A stretch of DNA of 64,000 nt, from contig NZ_JAKIKU010000009.1 of NCBI RefSeq assembly GCF_023283985.1, forward strand, positions 124,001 to 188,000. Direction: 5' to 3'. Position numbers and translations under genes: made by a program. The stretch comes from Shewanella electrodiphila. GTDB taxonomy: Bacteria; Pseudomonadota; Gammaproteobacteria; Enterobacterales; Shewanellaceae. Below are positions 27,221 through 34,116 of the stretch, piece after piece. Numbering within the stretch: position 1 is the first letter of the stretch; each line of letters opens with the position of its first letter. The notes under the pieces were generated by a model, which saw only the letters and a program-made list of their open reading frames with translations, had not been told where the DNA came from and did not search any database.

Positions 27221-27856
27221 ATGGGCGTTATACATATCGCTTTATCAGGAGATATGATGTTTGAACTACTTAATGATGATATGGATGAACTTAGGTTAGC
27301 CATATCATTGCCAAAACTTGATTCTGCGAAACATGGACAGTTTATTCCGCTGAATTCTCTTTGTGACAATATCTTATCAAGTCCTTCTTTTGATGCTTTG
27401 TTGGTATCAGGGCTCCTTCCTGAGGATAATAAAAAGCTATTTGAGCTCTGCAAAAAAATAGGCACTGAATTTATTGTTTTTGAACACCCTTCAAATGATG
27501 TTGCTATTATTAGCGATGTAGTCGCGAATATTGCAGGTAAGCTTTATTCACATGAAATGCCAAATAATATCGACTTTGCTGATATTCGTGATTTAAATCA
27601 ACGCTCAGATGTTCTCTTCGCTTTTAATAGCAAACAATCAGCATTAGATTTTTTGGTTGTTCAGGCACTAGGAGAGGTTATTGGCGGGATCCATCTTGCT
27701 CATGGTCAAACAGAGTTAAGTGAATTTGAAGCTACCAATAAAGAATTGTTGAGCTACATTTCTGAACATGGTTTTTTCTGTTCAAGTTTTTACCGTGATG
27801 CTTGTTCAGAAAGTACAATTTTGTTGGGAATAAAATGGTGGAGTGCAAGCGTATAA
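27221..27856 (+). CDS. Divergent FtsZ-like protein lacking the GTP-binding signature
   Basis: A 211-residue protein whose second half follows the FtsZ C-terminal domain by eye: NNIDFADIRDL (115-125) against FtsZ NVDFADVRTV, and GIHLAHGQTELSEFEATNKE (156-175) against the FtsZ ITAG.DLRLDEFETVGNT stretch, then a beta strand TILLGIKWW. The first half keeps the spacing of an FtsZ-like Rossmann unit, but where FtsZ has the tubulin signature GGGTGTG this protein has SGLLPEDNK (63-71), so GTP binding is unlikely. An in-frame ATG at 27257, nearer AGGAGA, would drop the first beta strand; I prefer 27221. The homology is a by-eye inference. Confidence 0.5.
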   Translation: MGVIHIALSGDMMFELLNDDMDELRLAISLPKLDSAKHGQFIPLNSLCDNILSSPSFDALLVSGLLPEDNKKLFELCKKIGTEFIVFEHPSNDVAIISDVVANIAGKLYSHEMPNNIDFADIRDLNQRSDVLFAFNSKQSALDFLVVQALGEVIGGIHLAHGQTELSEFEATNKELLSYISEHGFFCSSFYRDACSESTILLGIKWWSASV

Positions 27857-27946
27857 ACGTTTTTATGAAAATGCCCAAGCTGACATTTTCCCTATAGTAG
27901 ACATAAACCTAAAGCAATGGTTAGATTGTCTAAGTTGTTTTATAAA

Positions 27947-27979
27947 CTAACAGCTTTATTCGAGCTGTTAGTTTTTTTG
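27947..27979 (+). terminator. Rho-independent terminator after FtsZ-like gene
   Basis: ACTAACAGCTTTATTCGAGC pairs with GAGCTGTTAG and is followed by seven T. The stem of about 9-10 bp and T-run give good support. It closes the plus-strand series. Confidence 0.85.
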
Positions 27980-28150
27980 TAAACATCGTTAGTTAAATTC
28001 TTACTTAGCAAACATATCTAGTGACATCTTCATAAACAATTATGGTGTTTCTTAAGCAGTGATGTGTATGACAACATATAATCTATACAATATTTAGCAC
28101 CGTTGATCATATTTCATTCTCCGCCTTCAAAGAACACAGTGTATCAGTCA

Positions 28151-29512
28151 CTATTTTGTCCATATACTCTGCATATCTTGCGCCACGGCTTTTTTATTCC
28201 AATACTCTGCTTTGCTCTTACTCATATTTACCCCTTCGCCTCTGTAATATAAACGTGATGTCCAATATTGTGCTTCCATATCACCTTGTAGGGCTGACTT
28301 CTTAAAATACCGAAATGCTTTTTGGTTTTGGCTTCCATAATAGGTGTAAGCCAGCATTTTTTGACCTTGAGGGTGGTTATCTCTTGCTGATTGCTGGAAC
28401 CAATACTCTGCTTTATCAAAATCTCGTGTGACCCCGACGCCATGCATATAGAGTAGGGCAACCTGAATTTTTGCTTCTTTATCGCCTTTTCTTGCTGCCT
28501 TAATGAGTTGTTGATAAGGCAATCCAATATTTAATTTTTTATAAGAGAAATGCTCACCTGGTATCATATAAACTCTGTCCCAGTCGATTTTGGGCACCTT
28601 TTGCACATACGGTTTATTGCTTGTTGTTGCCCTTGTTACTTTTTTTGTTGTGGAGGTATTATTGATGGCCTTAGATATTGATTCTGTTTTATTTTTAGTA
28701 ACAGGTGAATTTACGAGTTGATCGTGATTCGCTCCAGTATTTTTTTCTGATATGAAGAAGGCTACAAGTAAAATAATGAACATTCCAATAGCAGTGTAAA
28801 GTAAGGCTCTTTTGGGGGAGGCTGATGGCTTGTTTTCTATGGAGTACTTAGCTGCATCTGTTTTAACGAAGAAAAAAATATAAACAATAATAATGGAAGT
28901 GACTGCTGGTTTAACAATGCAGTGAAAAAGTGAAATAAAACACGCAAAAACAGCAAATGGGATCAGAAACTTATCTGCACTCTGTATCTCAGCATTTGCA
29001 ATTGAAGCGTCATAGTTAGCTAAACCTACAATTAACATAGCAGTTATTCCCATTCCCCAAAAGTAGGTTTGGGGCAGTGCATACTGTTTTTCGTCATCGC
29101 CTATTTCTTTCACTTTAGCTATATTTTTAAAAACCGAGCCCATCAATATAAGCGCTAACCAAGCGAACACGGGCCAAGGTGAATATTCAAATATTAGTAC
29201 TACCGAACCCAGACCATAAAGAAGCCCCATTGCAAAAGCCGCTAATAGTGCGAGAGAGACAGCTAAAGAAAGCAAAACTAATAATATCCCAAAGGGTCCG
29301 CCTCCTTTACTACTACCTCCGCCTACAAAGACTAGACCTGCAAAATATAAAAAGTAAAAGCAGAAAAAGAGACATTGAATGATACCGCAAAGAACAGGTA
29401 TCGTGGAAAACCAAAGATTAAGTTCGTCATTGAACCTAGGTGAAATAGAACGCCCAACCCAATTGTCTGTAGGCTCTGATGGTTTATTTCTTATCACGTC
29501 ACTTGCTCTCAT
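28151..29512 (-). CDS. Polytopic membrane protein with C-terminal Sel1-like repeats
   Basis: A 453-residue protein. Residues 40-260 contain about seven hydrophobic segments, including a Gly-rich loop (GGGSSKGGG). A Ser/Thr/Lys-rich linker follows, and about residues 320-450 hold Sel1-like repeats: AARKGDKEAKIQVALLYMHG with VTRDFDKAEYWFQQSARDNH, then AFRYFKKSALQGDMEAQYWT and AEYWNKKA. Sel1 repeats mediate protein contacts, often in envelope or stress signalling. The ATG at 29512 was preferred; a TTG at 29536 would add eight residues, and neither has a strong ribosome binding site. It is convergent with the FtsZ-like gene. Confidence 0.75.
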   Translation of the reverse strand: MRASDVIRNKPSEPTDNWVGRSISPRFNDELNLWFSTIPVLCGIIQCLFFCFYFLYFAGLVFVGGGSSKGGGPFGILLVLLSLAVSLALLAAFAMGLLYGLGSVVLIFEYSPWPVFAWLALILMGSVFKNIAKVKEIGDDEKQYALPQTYFWGMGITAMLIVGLANYDASIANAEIQSADKFLIPFAVFACFISLFHCIVKPAVTSIIIVYIFFFVKTDAAKYSIENKPSASPKRALLYTAIGMFIILLVAFFISEKNTGANHDQLVNSPVTKNKTESISKAINNTSTTKKVTRATTSNKPYVQKVPKIDWDRVYMIPGEHFSYKKLNIGLPYQQLIKAARKGDKEAKIQVALLYMHGVGVTRDFDKAEYWFQQSARDNHPQGQKMLAYTYYGSQNQKAFRYFKKSALQGDMEAQYWTSRLYYRGEGVNMSKSKAEYWNKKAVAQDMQSIWTK

Positions 29513-29572
29513 TATTGTTAATCGCAACACTTTCAATATATTAACAAGTTTCTGTTAGTTACAACAATGATA

Positions 29573-29832
29573 TTAATCTTCATCCTCCGAGAACAAATCT
29601 TCAATCTCATCCCAATCTGGTAAACGTGTACTTTCTCAACAACAGCAAATTGGAGGCCAACGATATCTAGTATGATTTCCAAATTGTAGAATGAGCCAGT
29701 AAATCGTCCATTTTCTATTTATGAAATTGTTGTTTTATTGATATGACTCAATTTAGAAAGCTATAATTGAGTTAGCTGTTTTGCCTTTCTATATTTATTG
29801 ATTTCAAGTCCAATATCTTCACGATTAGCCAT
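29573..29832 (-). pseudogene. XRE-family (HipB-like) regulator, broken
   Basis: Reading leftwards from ATG at 29832: MANREDIGLEINKYRKAKQL TQ, a frameshift, then KLSHINKTTIS, an in-frame TAA where the family has Tyr, IENGRFTGSFYNLEIILDIV GLQFAVVEK, a second frameshift, and LPDWDEIEDLFSEDED ending at 29573. The helix-turn-helix and the IENG motif identify an XRE/Cro-type DNA-binding protein. Three independent lesions show genuine decay. A GGAAGAACT sequence precedes the ATG. It follows another decayed frame by 26 bp, an arrangement like a toxin-antitoxin pair. Confidence 0.8.
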
Positions 29833-29858
29833 AGTTCTTCCTTCTGTTAGCTAAATAG

Positions 29859-30148
29859 CTAACAATCCAAGTGATGTGAGAAGTTATCCATATGACTAAC
29901 TGGTTTAATTTGTAATGGTCTAAAAAACATTAAGTGATTTTTAATGAGCCATTGTTTAGCAGGCTCAGAAAGCAGAAATAATCATGTTCGTAAACATAGA
30001 CTGGATGCGGTACTGATGAGCAACTCATGTATTCATAGAATTTTTTAAAGTAATCATCTGGAAGACCTGATGGGTTAACAACGGGAAAATAACATCAGGT
30101 AGTCGAAATGGCTTGAGTTGTGGTTGAGCTTTTTTTGTTAATTGTCAT
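29859..30148 (-). pseudogene. Decayed ORF upstream of the XRE remnant
   Basis: From ATG at 30148 (MTINKKSS), three frames must be joined to give one continuous product: KPFRLPDVIFP, VNPSGLPDDYFKKFYEYMSC with SSVPHPVYVYEHDYF, and SEPAKQWLIKNHLMFFRPLQ to the stop at 29859. The coding-like composition across frames and the closeness to the XRE remnant suggest a former two-gene operon. I do not recognise the family; it is not obviously RelE or HipA. Confidence 0.5.
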
Positions 30149-31089
30149 GATGCGCTCCATGTATGAGATTATAAATTCACTTTCAATTTTTTATTTCTAT
30201 AACTTTGAAAATAATTTAACGTTTAGCTAGTTTGGAAAATCGAGGGTACTGAAATGAATTAAATTCCCATTGAAAACTTTTGTCCTTTCCCTAGTCATAA
30301 TCGTCAACGAGATATTCGCCTTTGATTAAATCTTTTTTACGCGAGATGATTAATCTCTTGCCTAGGTGCAATAGCTTCTAGTTTTTGATTAATGTAATGG
30401 TCTGTACTGAAGGTTCTTTTTCAAGCAATGGCACCACATGCTGTTTCAAAAGAACATTAAGAGGATACTTTTTAGTCGCGTATTGGCTCAGTAGTTTGGT
30501 TATGTCGTATTGGCCAGCATAAATTCGTCTTGCTGTAAGGGAAGAAAATCCGCCTTATCCGCGGCAGAGTATTAGGTCTGTTTAGGTTTTTACGAAAAGA
30601 CATTTATAGATTAGCTGTGGTTGGCTTATGAATTTTTCAGGCTAAAAAATCTCTCAAGAATTATGTTTGCCTAAAGATTACTAAAACCGGACAAGCTAAT
30701 TGTCGCCTATTAACCGATTAACAAAATTAATAAATATGAAGATGCCGGTTCAGTACGTCTTGAAGAATTAAGTGGTTATTTTAAATTATCATAAAACTTA
30801 CTTCTTAGTTTTTCTTTAGCACAGGATTCGGTGGTGGTCATTTCTCTGTTGAGAAATAAAAGCTGTTAAAAATTATCCTGGCACAAAGTGGGCACAAGTT
30901 TATTTTTAGTGTTTTAGTTAGAGGTTTTGTATCAAACAAACTAACTAATATAGATATTCACTTGTTTTCATTATTTGAATTTAGAAGATAAAATTAGAGG
31001 ATGGTGACACAACAATATTTAAACAAGGCACAAAGGAGGTATGTTATGGGATTTAACTTTGGGGTATATACAAGAGTTTAGAATAGAAA
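30149..31089. other. Degraded sequence at the island's right edge
   Basis: Around 940 bp with no intact gene. On the minus strand, roughly 30.33-30.53 kb translates in broken frames (ARRIYAGQYDITKLLSQYAT, NVLLKQHVVPLLEKEPSVQT, INQKLEAIAPRQEINHLA) and is likely a decayed coding sequence of unknown family. TGGCACAAAGTGGGCACAAG near 30880 resembles sequence often seen near phage integrase ends, but no integrase is present. The rest is AT-rich without recognisable elements. Confidence 0.45.
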
Positions 31090-31166
31090 TGGTACAACCG
31101 AGTGGATTCGAACCACCGACCCCTACCATGTCAAGGTAGTGCTCTAACCAACTGAGCTACGGTTGT
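31090..31166 (-). tRNA. tRNA-Val (GAC)
   Basis: 77 nt including encoded CCA. The acceptor stem ACAACCG/CGGTTGT, D arm, anticodon loop TTGACAT (GAC) and GGTTCGAATC T loop are all present. Its 3' end faces the accessory region, the usual geometry for an island integrated at a tRNA gene. Confidence 0.95.
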
Positions 31167-31192
31167 ATTATGTTTAGCAATCTTAAAAGAGA

Positions 31193-31269
31193 TGGTACAA
31201 CTGAGTGGATTCGAACCACCGACCCCCACCATGTCAAGGTGGTGCTCTAACCAGCTGAGCTACAGTTGT
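31193..31269 (-). tRNA. tRNA-Val (GAC), second copy
   Basis: 77 nt with CCA, 26 bp from the first copy and nearly identical. The anticodon stem CCACC/GGTGG differs from CTACC/GGTAG of the neighbour, and the acceptor ACAACTG/CAGTTGT also has a compensated change. Same GAC anticodon. The two form a small tandem transcription unit on the minus strand. Confidence 0.95.
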
Positions 31270-31473
31270 ATTGTTTCAAGAAAACAAATTCATGTAATCT
31301 TTGGAACGAGCGATATATTACGGTATACAGAGACTGATGCAAGTAAAAAAACTAAAAAAGTGTTCGAGTGGTGATTTGCTGTTCACATTGAACTTAATAA
31401 CAGCATATAAGCTTAAATATTCGTAGCTTATATGCTGAAAATTAATTTATTGGTTTTTAACTCTTAACCTTTA

Positions 31474-32844
31474 TCAGCTGTGATCAGAAATAACCGCTTT
31501 TAATTTTCCTGAAGTTTGTATGTATCGCAGTCTTATGGCAAAAAGGATTGCAGCACTGGTTAATCCTGCGATTAAGCCAATCCAGAAACCATGAGCGCCC
31601 ATCGCAGGGACAATCAAATCTGTTCTTGCCAAGGTATAGCCTAATGTCATTCCTATAGCCCAATAGGAAACCAAGGTAATATAGAACGCACTCTGAGTAT
31701 CTTTATATCCTCTTAATGCCCCCGCTGCGACGACTTGAATAGAGTCAGACAACTGATACAAGGCAGCTAAGAACATCAAACTACCCGCTAAGGCGACAAC
31801 CTCAGGATTATTATTATAAAGCAGCGCAATTTGGGTTTTGAACAAGACGGTAATTACTGCAGTGAATACAGCTAATGAAAACGCGATAAATAGGCCAATT
31901 TTTGTTACCAAGTTACTGATCTCAAGCTTATCTTGACCAAGGTAGTAGCCCACGCGAATTGAAACGGCAATACCTATTGATAATGGCAACATAAATACGA
32001 TAGAAGAAAAGTTAAGTGCAATTTGATGACCTGCTACCACTGTTGCGCCTAAAGGGGCTAACAGAAGGGCAATTACTGCAAATAAGCTAACTTCAAAAAA
32101 CAATGCCATCGCAATCGGCATACCATGTTTAGTCATTTCCCAAATGGTTTTCCAGTTTGGCTTGTTCAATGTACTAAAAGGCGCGATTTGTTTAAACTTT
32201 TGATGAAACTGCATGTAAATCATCATAGCAATGAGCATTGCCCAGAACACTAAAGCTGTTGCAATACCACAACCTGCGCCGCCCATGGCTGGAACGCCAA
32301 AGTGTCCATATATAAATATATAGTTAGCGGGAATGTTGACAGCTAAACCCACAAAACCAATCACCATGGTAGGTAATGTATAGGATATGCCTTCAGAGCA
32401 ACCTCTTAAAATTTGATAAAAGATGAACGCAGGTACACCCCACATAAAACCATGTAGGTATCCTGCACTTAAGTCTGCTAATTCAGGGTCCAGCTCCATC
32501 ATTGTAAAAATGGTTTTAGAAAATGAGAGGAACAGCAAAACACCTATAGTACCTATTATGGCAATATAAAAAGCTTGCGACATTAATGGCTGTATTGCTT
32601 TCGGGTTATTCGCACCATGGTGGTGGGCAAATACAGGTGTAAATGCGAGAATAAGACCTTGTACAAAAAGTAATGCTGGTAACCATAAACTGGTTCCAAT
32701 TGCGACAGCAGCCATATCGACAGCACTGACTCTGCCAGCCATTACAGTATCGATAAACCCCATCATTGTTTGGGTAAGTTGTGCAATTAATACTGGCAAT
32801 GCCAGTTGTATTAATTTTTTGGCCTGAAAGCCTGTGTGATTCAT
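31474..32844 (-). CDS. norM: MATE-family multidrug/Na+ antiporter
   Basis: A 456-residue inner-membrane protein with twelve hydrophobic segments in two repeated halves, the usual NorM length. The N-terminus (LIQLALPVLIAQLTQTMMGF, DTVMAGRVSAVDMAAVAIG) and the motif GFIDTVMAG are typical of NorM/MdtK transporters, which expel cationic drugs in exchange for Na+ or H+. It is divergent from ribE with only 30 bp between the two starts, the same pairing as mdtK and ribE/ribC in E. coli. The promoters must overlap within the coding ends or the short gap. Confidence 0.93.
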   Translation of the reverse strand: MNHTGFQAKKLIQLALPVLIAQLTQTMMGFIDTVMAGRVSAVDMAAVAIGTSLWLPALLFVQGLILAFTPVFAHHHGANNPKAIQPLMSQAFYIAIIGTIGVLLFLSFSKTIFTMMELDPELADLSAGYLHGFMWGVPAFIFYQILRGCSEGISYTLPTMVIGFVGLAVNIPANYIFIYGHFGVPAMGGAGCGIATALVFWAMLIAMMIYMQFHQKFKQIAPFSTLNKPNWKTIWEMTKHGMPIAMALFFEVSLFAVIALLLAPLGATVVAGHQIALNFSSIVFMLPLSIGIAVSIRVGYYLGQDKLEISNLVTKIGLFIAFSLAVFTAVITVLFKTQIALLYNNNPEVVALAGSLMFLAALYQLSDSIQVVAAGALRGYKDTQSAFYITLVSYWAIGMTLGYTLARTDLIVPAMGAHGFWIGLIAGLTSAAILFAIRLRYIQTSGKLKAVISDHS

Positions 32845-32874
32845 TAGAAAACCTTTTAACTAACGAGTGAAAAT

Positions 32875-33528
32875 ATGTTTACTGGTATCGTGCAAGCCAC
32901 ATGTGATGTGGTTTCGATTAAAGAGCAAAGCGGTTTAAAAACGTTTGAAGTCAAAATTCCAGAAGAGCTGCAACAAGGTTTAGAAACCGGTGCGAGTGTT
33001 GCAAATAATGGCGTATGTTTAACTGTCACTAAACTCGAGAATGATAGAGTTTATTTTGATGTAATGGAAGAGACGTTACAGGTTACAAACCTAAATTTTG
33101 TTGAGCCAGGTAGCAAAGTTAATATAGAGCGGTCATTAACCTTCGGTAAAGAGATAGGCGGTCACATTTTATCTGGCCATATTCATGCTATGGCAACCAT
33201 AACCGAAGTAAGTGAAACAGACTCACATTATAATCTCACCCTAAGTGTTCCTGAAAAGTGGATGGATTATATTTTTTATAAAGGCTTTGTGGGTGTTAAT
33301 GGTTGCAGTTTAACCGTTGGAGAATTGAAGAATAATCAATTTAAACTGCACCTTATTCCTGAAACACTTAAATTGACTAATTTAAGTGACTGTATCATTG
33401 GTGATAAAATTAACATCGAAATTGACAGCCAAACACAAGTAATAGTCGATACTGTTGAGCGTATTCTTGCCAAAAAAGCATTAACGAATATCGACCTAGC
33501 TAATCTAATCAAATCAAATAACACTTAA
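32875..33528 (+). CDS. ribE: Riboflavin synthase, alpha subunit
   Basis: A 217-residue enzyme made of two homologous lumazine-binding barrels: the first starts MFTGIVQATCDVV and has ASVANNGVCLTVT, the second (about 98-200) has GGHILSGHIHAMATI and VGVNGCSLTVGEL. It dismutates two 6,7-dimethyl-8-ribityllumazine molecules to riboflavin and the pyrimidine donor. The length equals that of E. coli riboflavin synthase within a few residues. There is no space for an FMN riboswitch upstream because the divergent norM start lies 30 bp away. Confidence 0.96.
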   Translation: MFTGIVQATCDVVSIKEQSGLKTFEVKIPEELQQGLETGASVANNGVCLTVTKLENDRVYFDVMEETLQVTNLNFVEPGSKVNIERSLTFGKEIGGHILSGHIHAMATITEVSETDSHYNLTLSVPEKWMDYIFYKGFVGVNGCSLTVGELKNNQFKLHLIPETLKLTNLSDCIIGDKINIEIDSQTQVIVDTVERILAKKALTNIDLANLIKSNNT

Positions 33529-33559
33529 CCCAAGACATTAAGATGAATAGCTTTAATTA

Positions 33560-33760
33560 TTAATAAAGCTGTTCATCGTCAGAATCTATAAAGAGTTGAA
33601 TTGTTCGATTAGAATCATTCACTTGTAGTCGCATGTGGATTGAATTACAGCAAATACGGCAATCATCATAATATTCCTGATCCCCTAAACTGGTGTCGAT
33701 ATGCACATGTTGGTTATGTCCGCAGTGTGGACAGCTAATTATTTTACTCACTAAATTCAT
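33560..33760 (-). CDS. CPXCG-motif cysteine-rich protein
   Basis: A 66-residue protein with two zinc-ribbon-like cysteine pairs, CPHCG (10-14) and CRICC (about 35-39), matching the small CPXCG-motif family of gammaproteobacteria. It probably binds one zinc ion; the cellular role is unknown. AAGGAG lies 5-6 bp before the ATG. It is convergent with ribE, whose stop lies about 30 bp away. Confidence 0.82.
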   Translation of the reverse strand: MNLVSKIISCPHCGHNQHVHIDTSLGDQEYYDDCRICCNSIHMRLQVNDSNRTIQLFIDSDDEQLY

Positions 33761-33827
33761 ACAAACTCCTTGATGACTTGAATAAGTGTGTATCTGATAA
33801 ATCCGTTTCTTTCGTCAGTAATTATAG

Positions 33828-33877
33828 TTGACTCTAGTCAATGTCAATTGACTTTAATGACTAAAGCTTCAGTCAAT
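33828..33877. promoter_or_regulatory. Cluster of inverted repeats with AGTCAA half-sites
   Basis: Within 50 bp there are three inverted repeats: TTGACTCTAGTCAA (33828-33841), the palindrome GTCAATTGAC (33843-33852), and TGACT-N8-AGTCA (33858-33875). They lie between the CPXCG gene start and the thrS leader. Repeated half-sites in this position suggest binding by a dimeric regulator, but none is known to me for this motif. The palindrome upstream of the first xylanase (4883-4897) carries the same AGTCAA/TTGACT half-site. Confidence 0.55.
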
Positions 33878-34002
33878 TTAATTCCATTTAAGAAGGAATA
33901 TTTTAATCAATACCTTAAATAACAAAAAAAGTGTCAATATTGTAGATTAACACTAGCGCATCACTTGCTTGCAAAAGTGCTTTTCACATACAATGCAACT
34001 TC

Positions 34003-34110
34003 ATGCCACTATCAGCTCAGGCTCCTGTAATGTCTGTAGTTTGGTGGCATTTCTTTTATTTATTATTTATTACCAAGTGGCCCTACGTGTGGGTCACCAC
34101 TGGATAAGGA
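34003..34110 (+). promoter_or_regulatory. thrS translational operator with tRNA-Thr anticodon mimic
   Basis: Two hairpins separated by an unpaired A/T-rich linker (34051-34072) precede the thrS ribosome binding site (AAGGA, 34106-34110). The first is a long arm closed by ATGCCAC/GTGGCAT (34003-34009 with 34044-34050). The second (34073-34103) has CCAAGTGG/CCACTGG and CCC/GGG stems capped by a seven-base loop TACGTGT, whose positions equivalent to 34-36 read CGT, a threonine anticodon. This is the layout of the E. coli thrS operator (domain 4, linker, anticodon-like domain 2, Shine-Dalgarno), where ThrRS binds and blocks its own translation. The architecture is seen; the regulation is inferred. 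Confidence 0.7.
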
Positions 34111-34116
34111 AATTTA

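Noticed and set aside
31474..32900. FMN riboswitch before ribE
   Set aside because: Only 30 bp separate ribE from the divergent norM start, so there is no room for the element.
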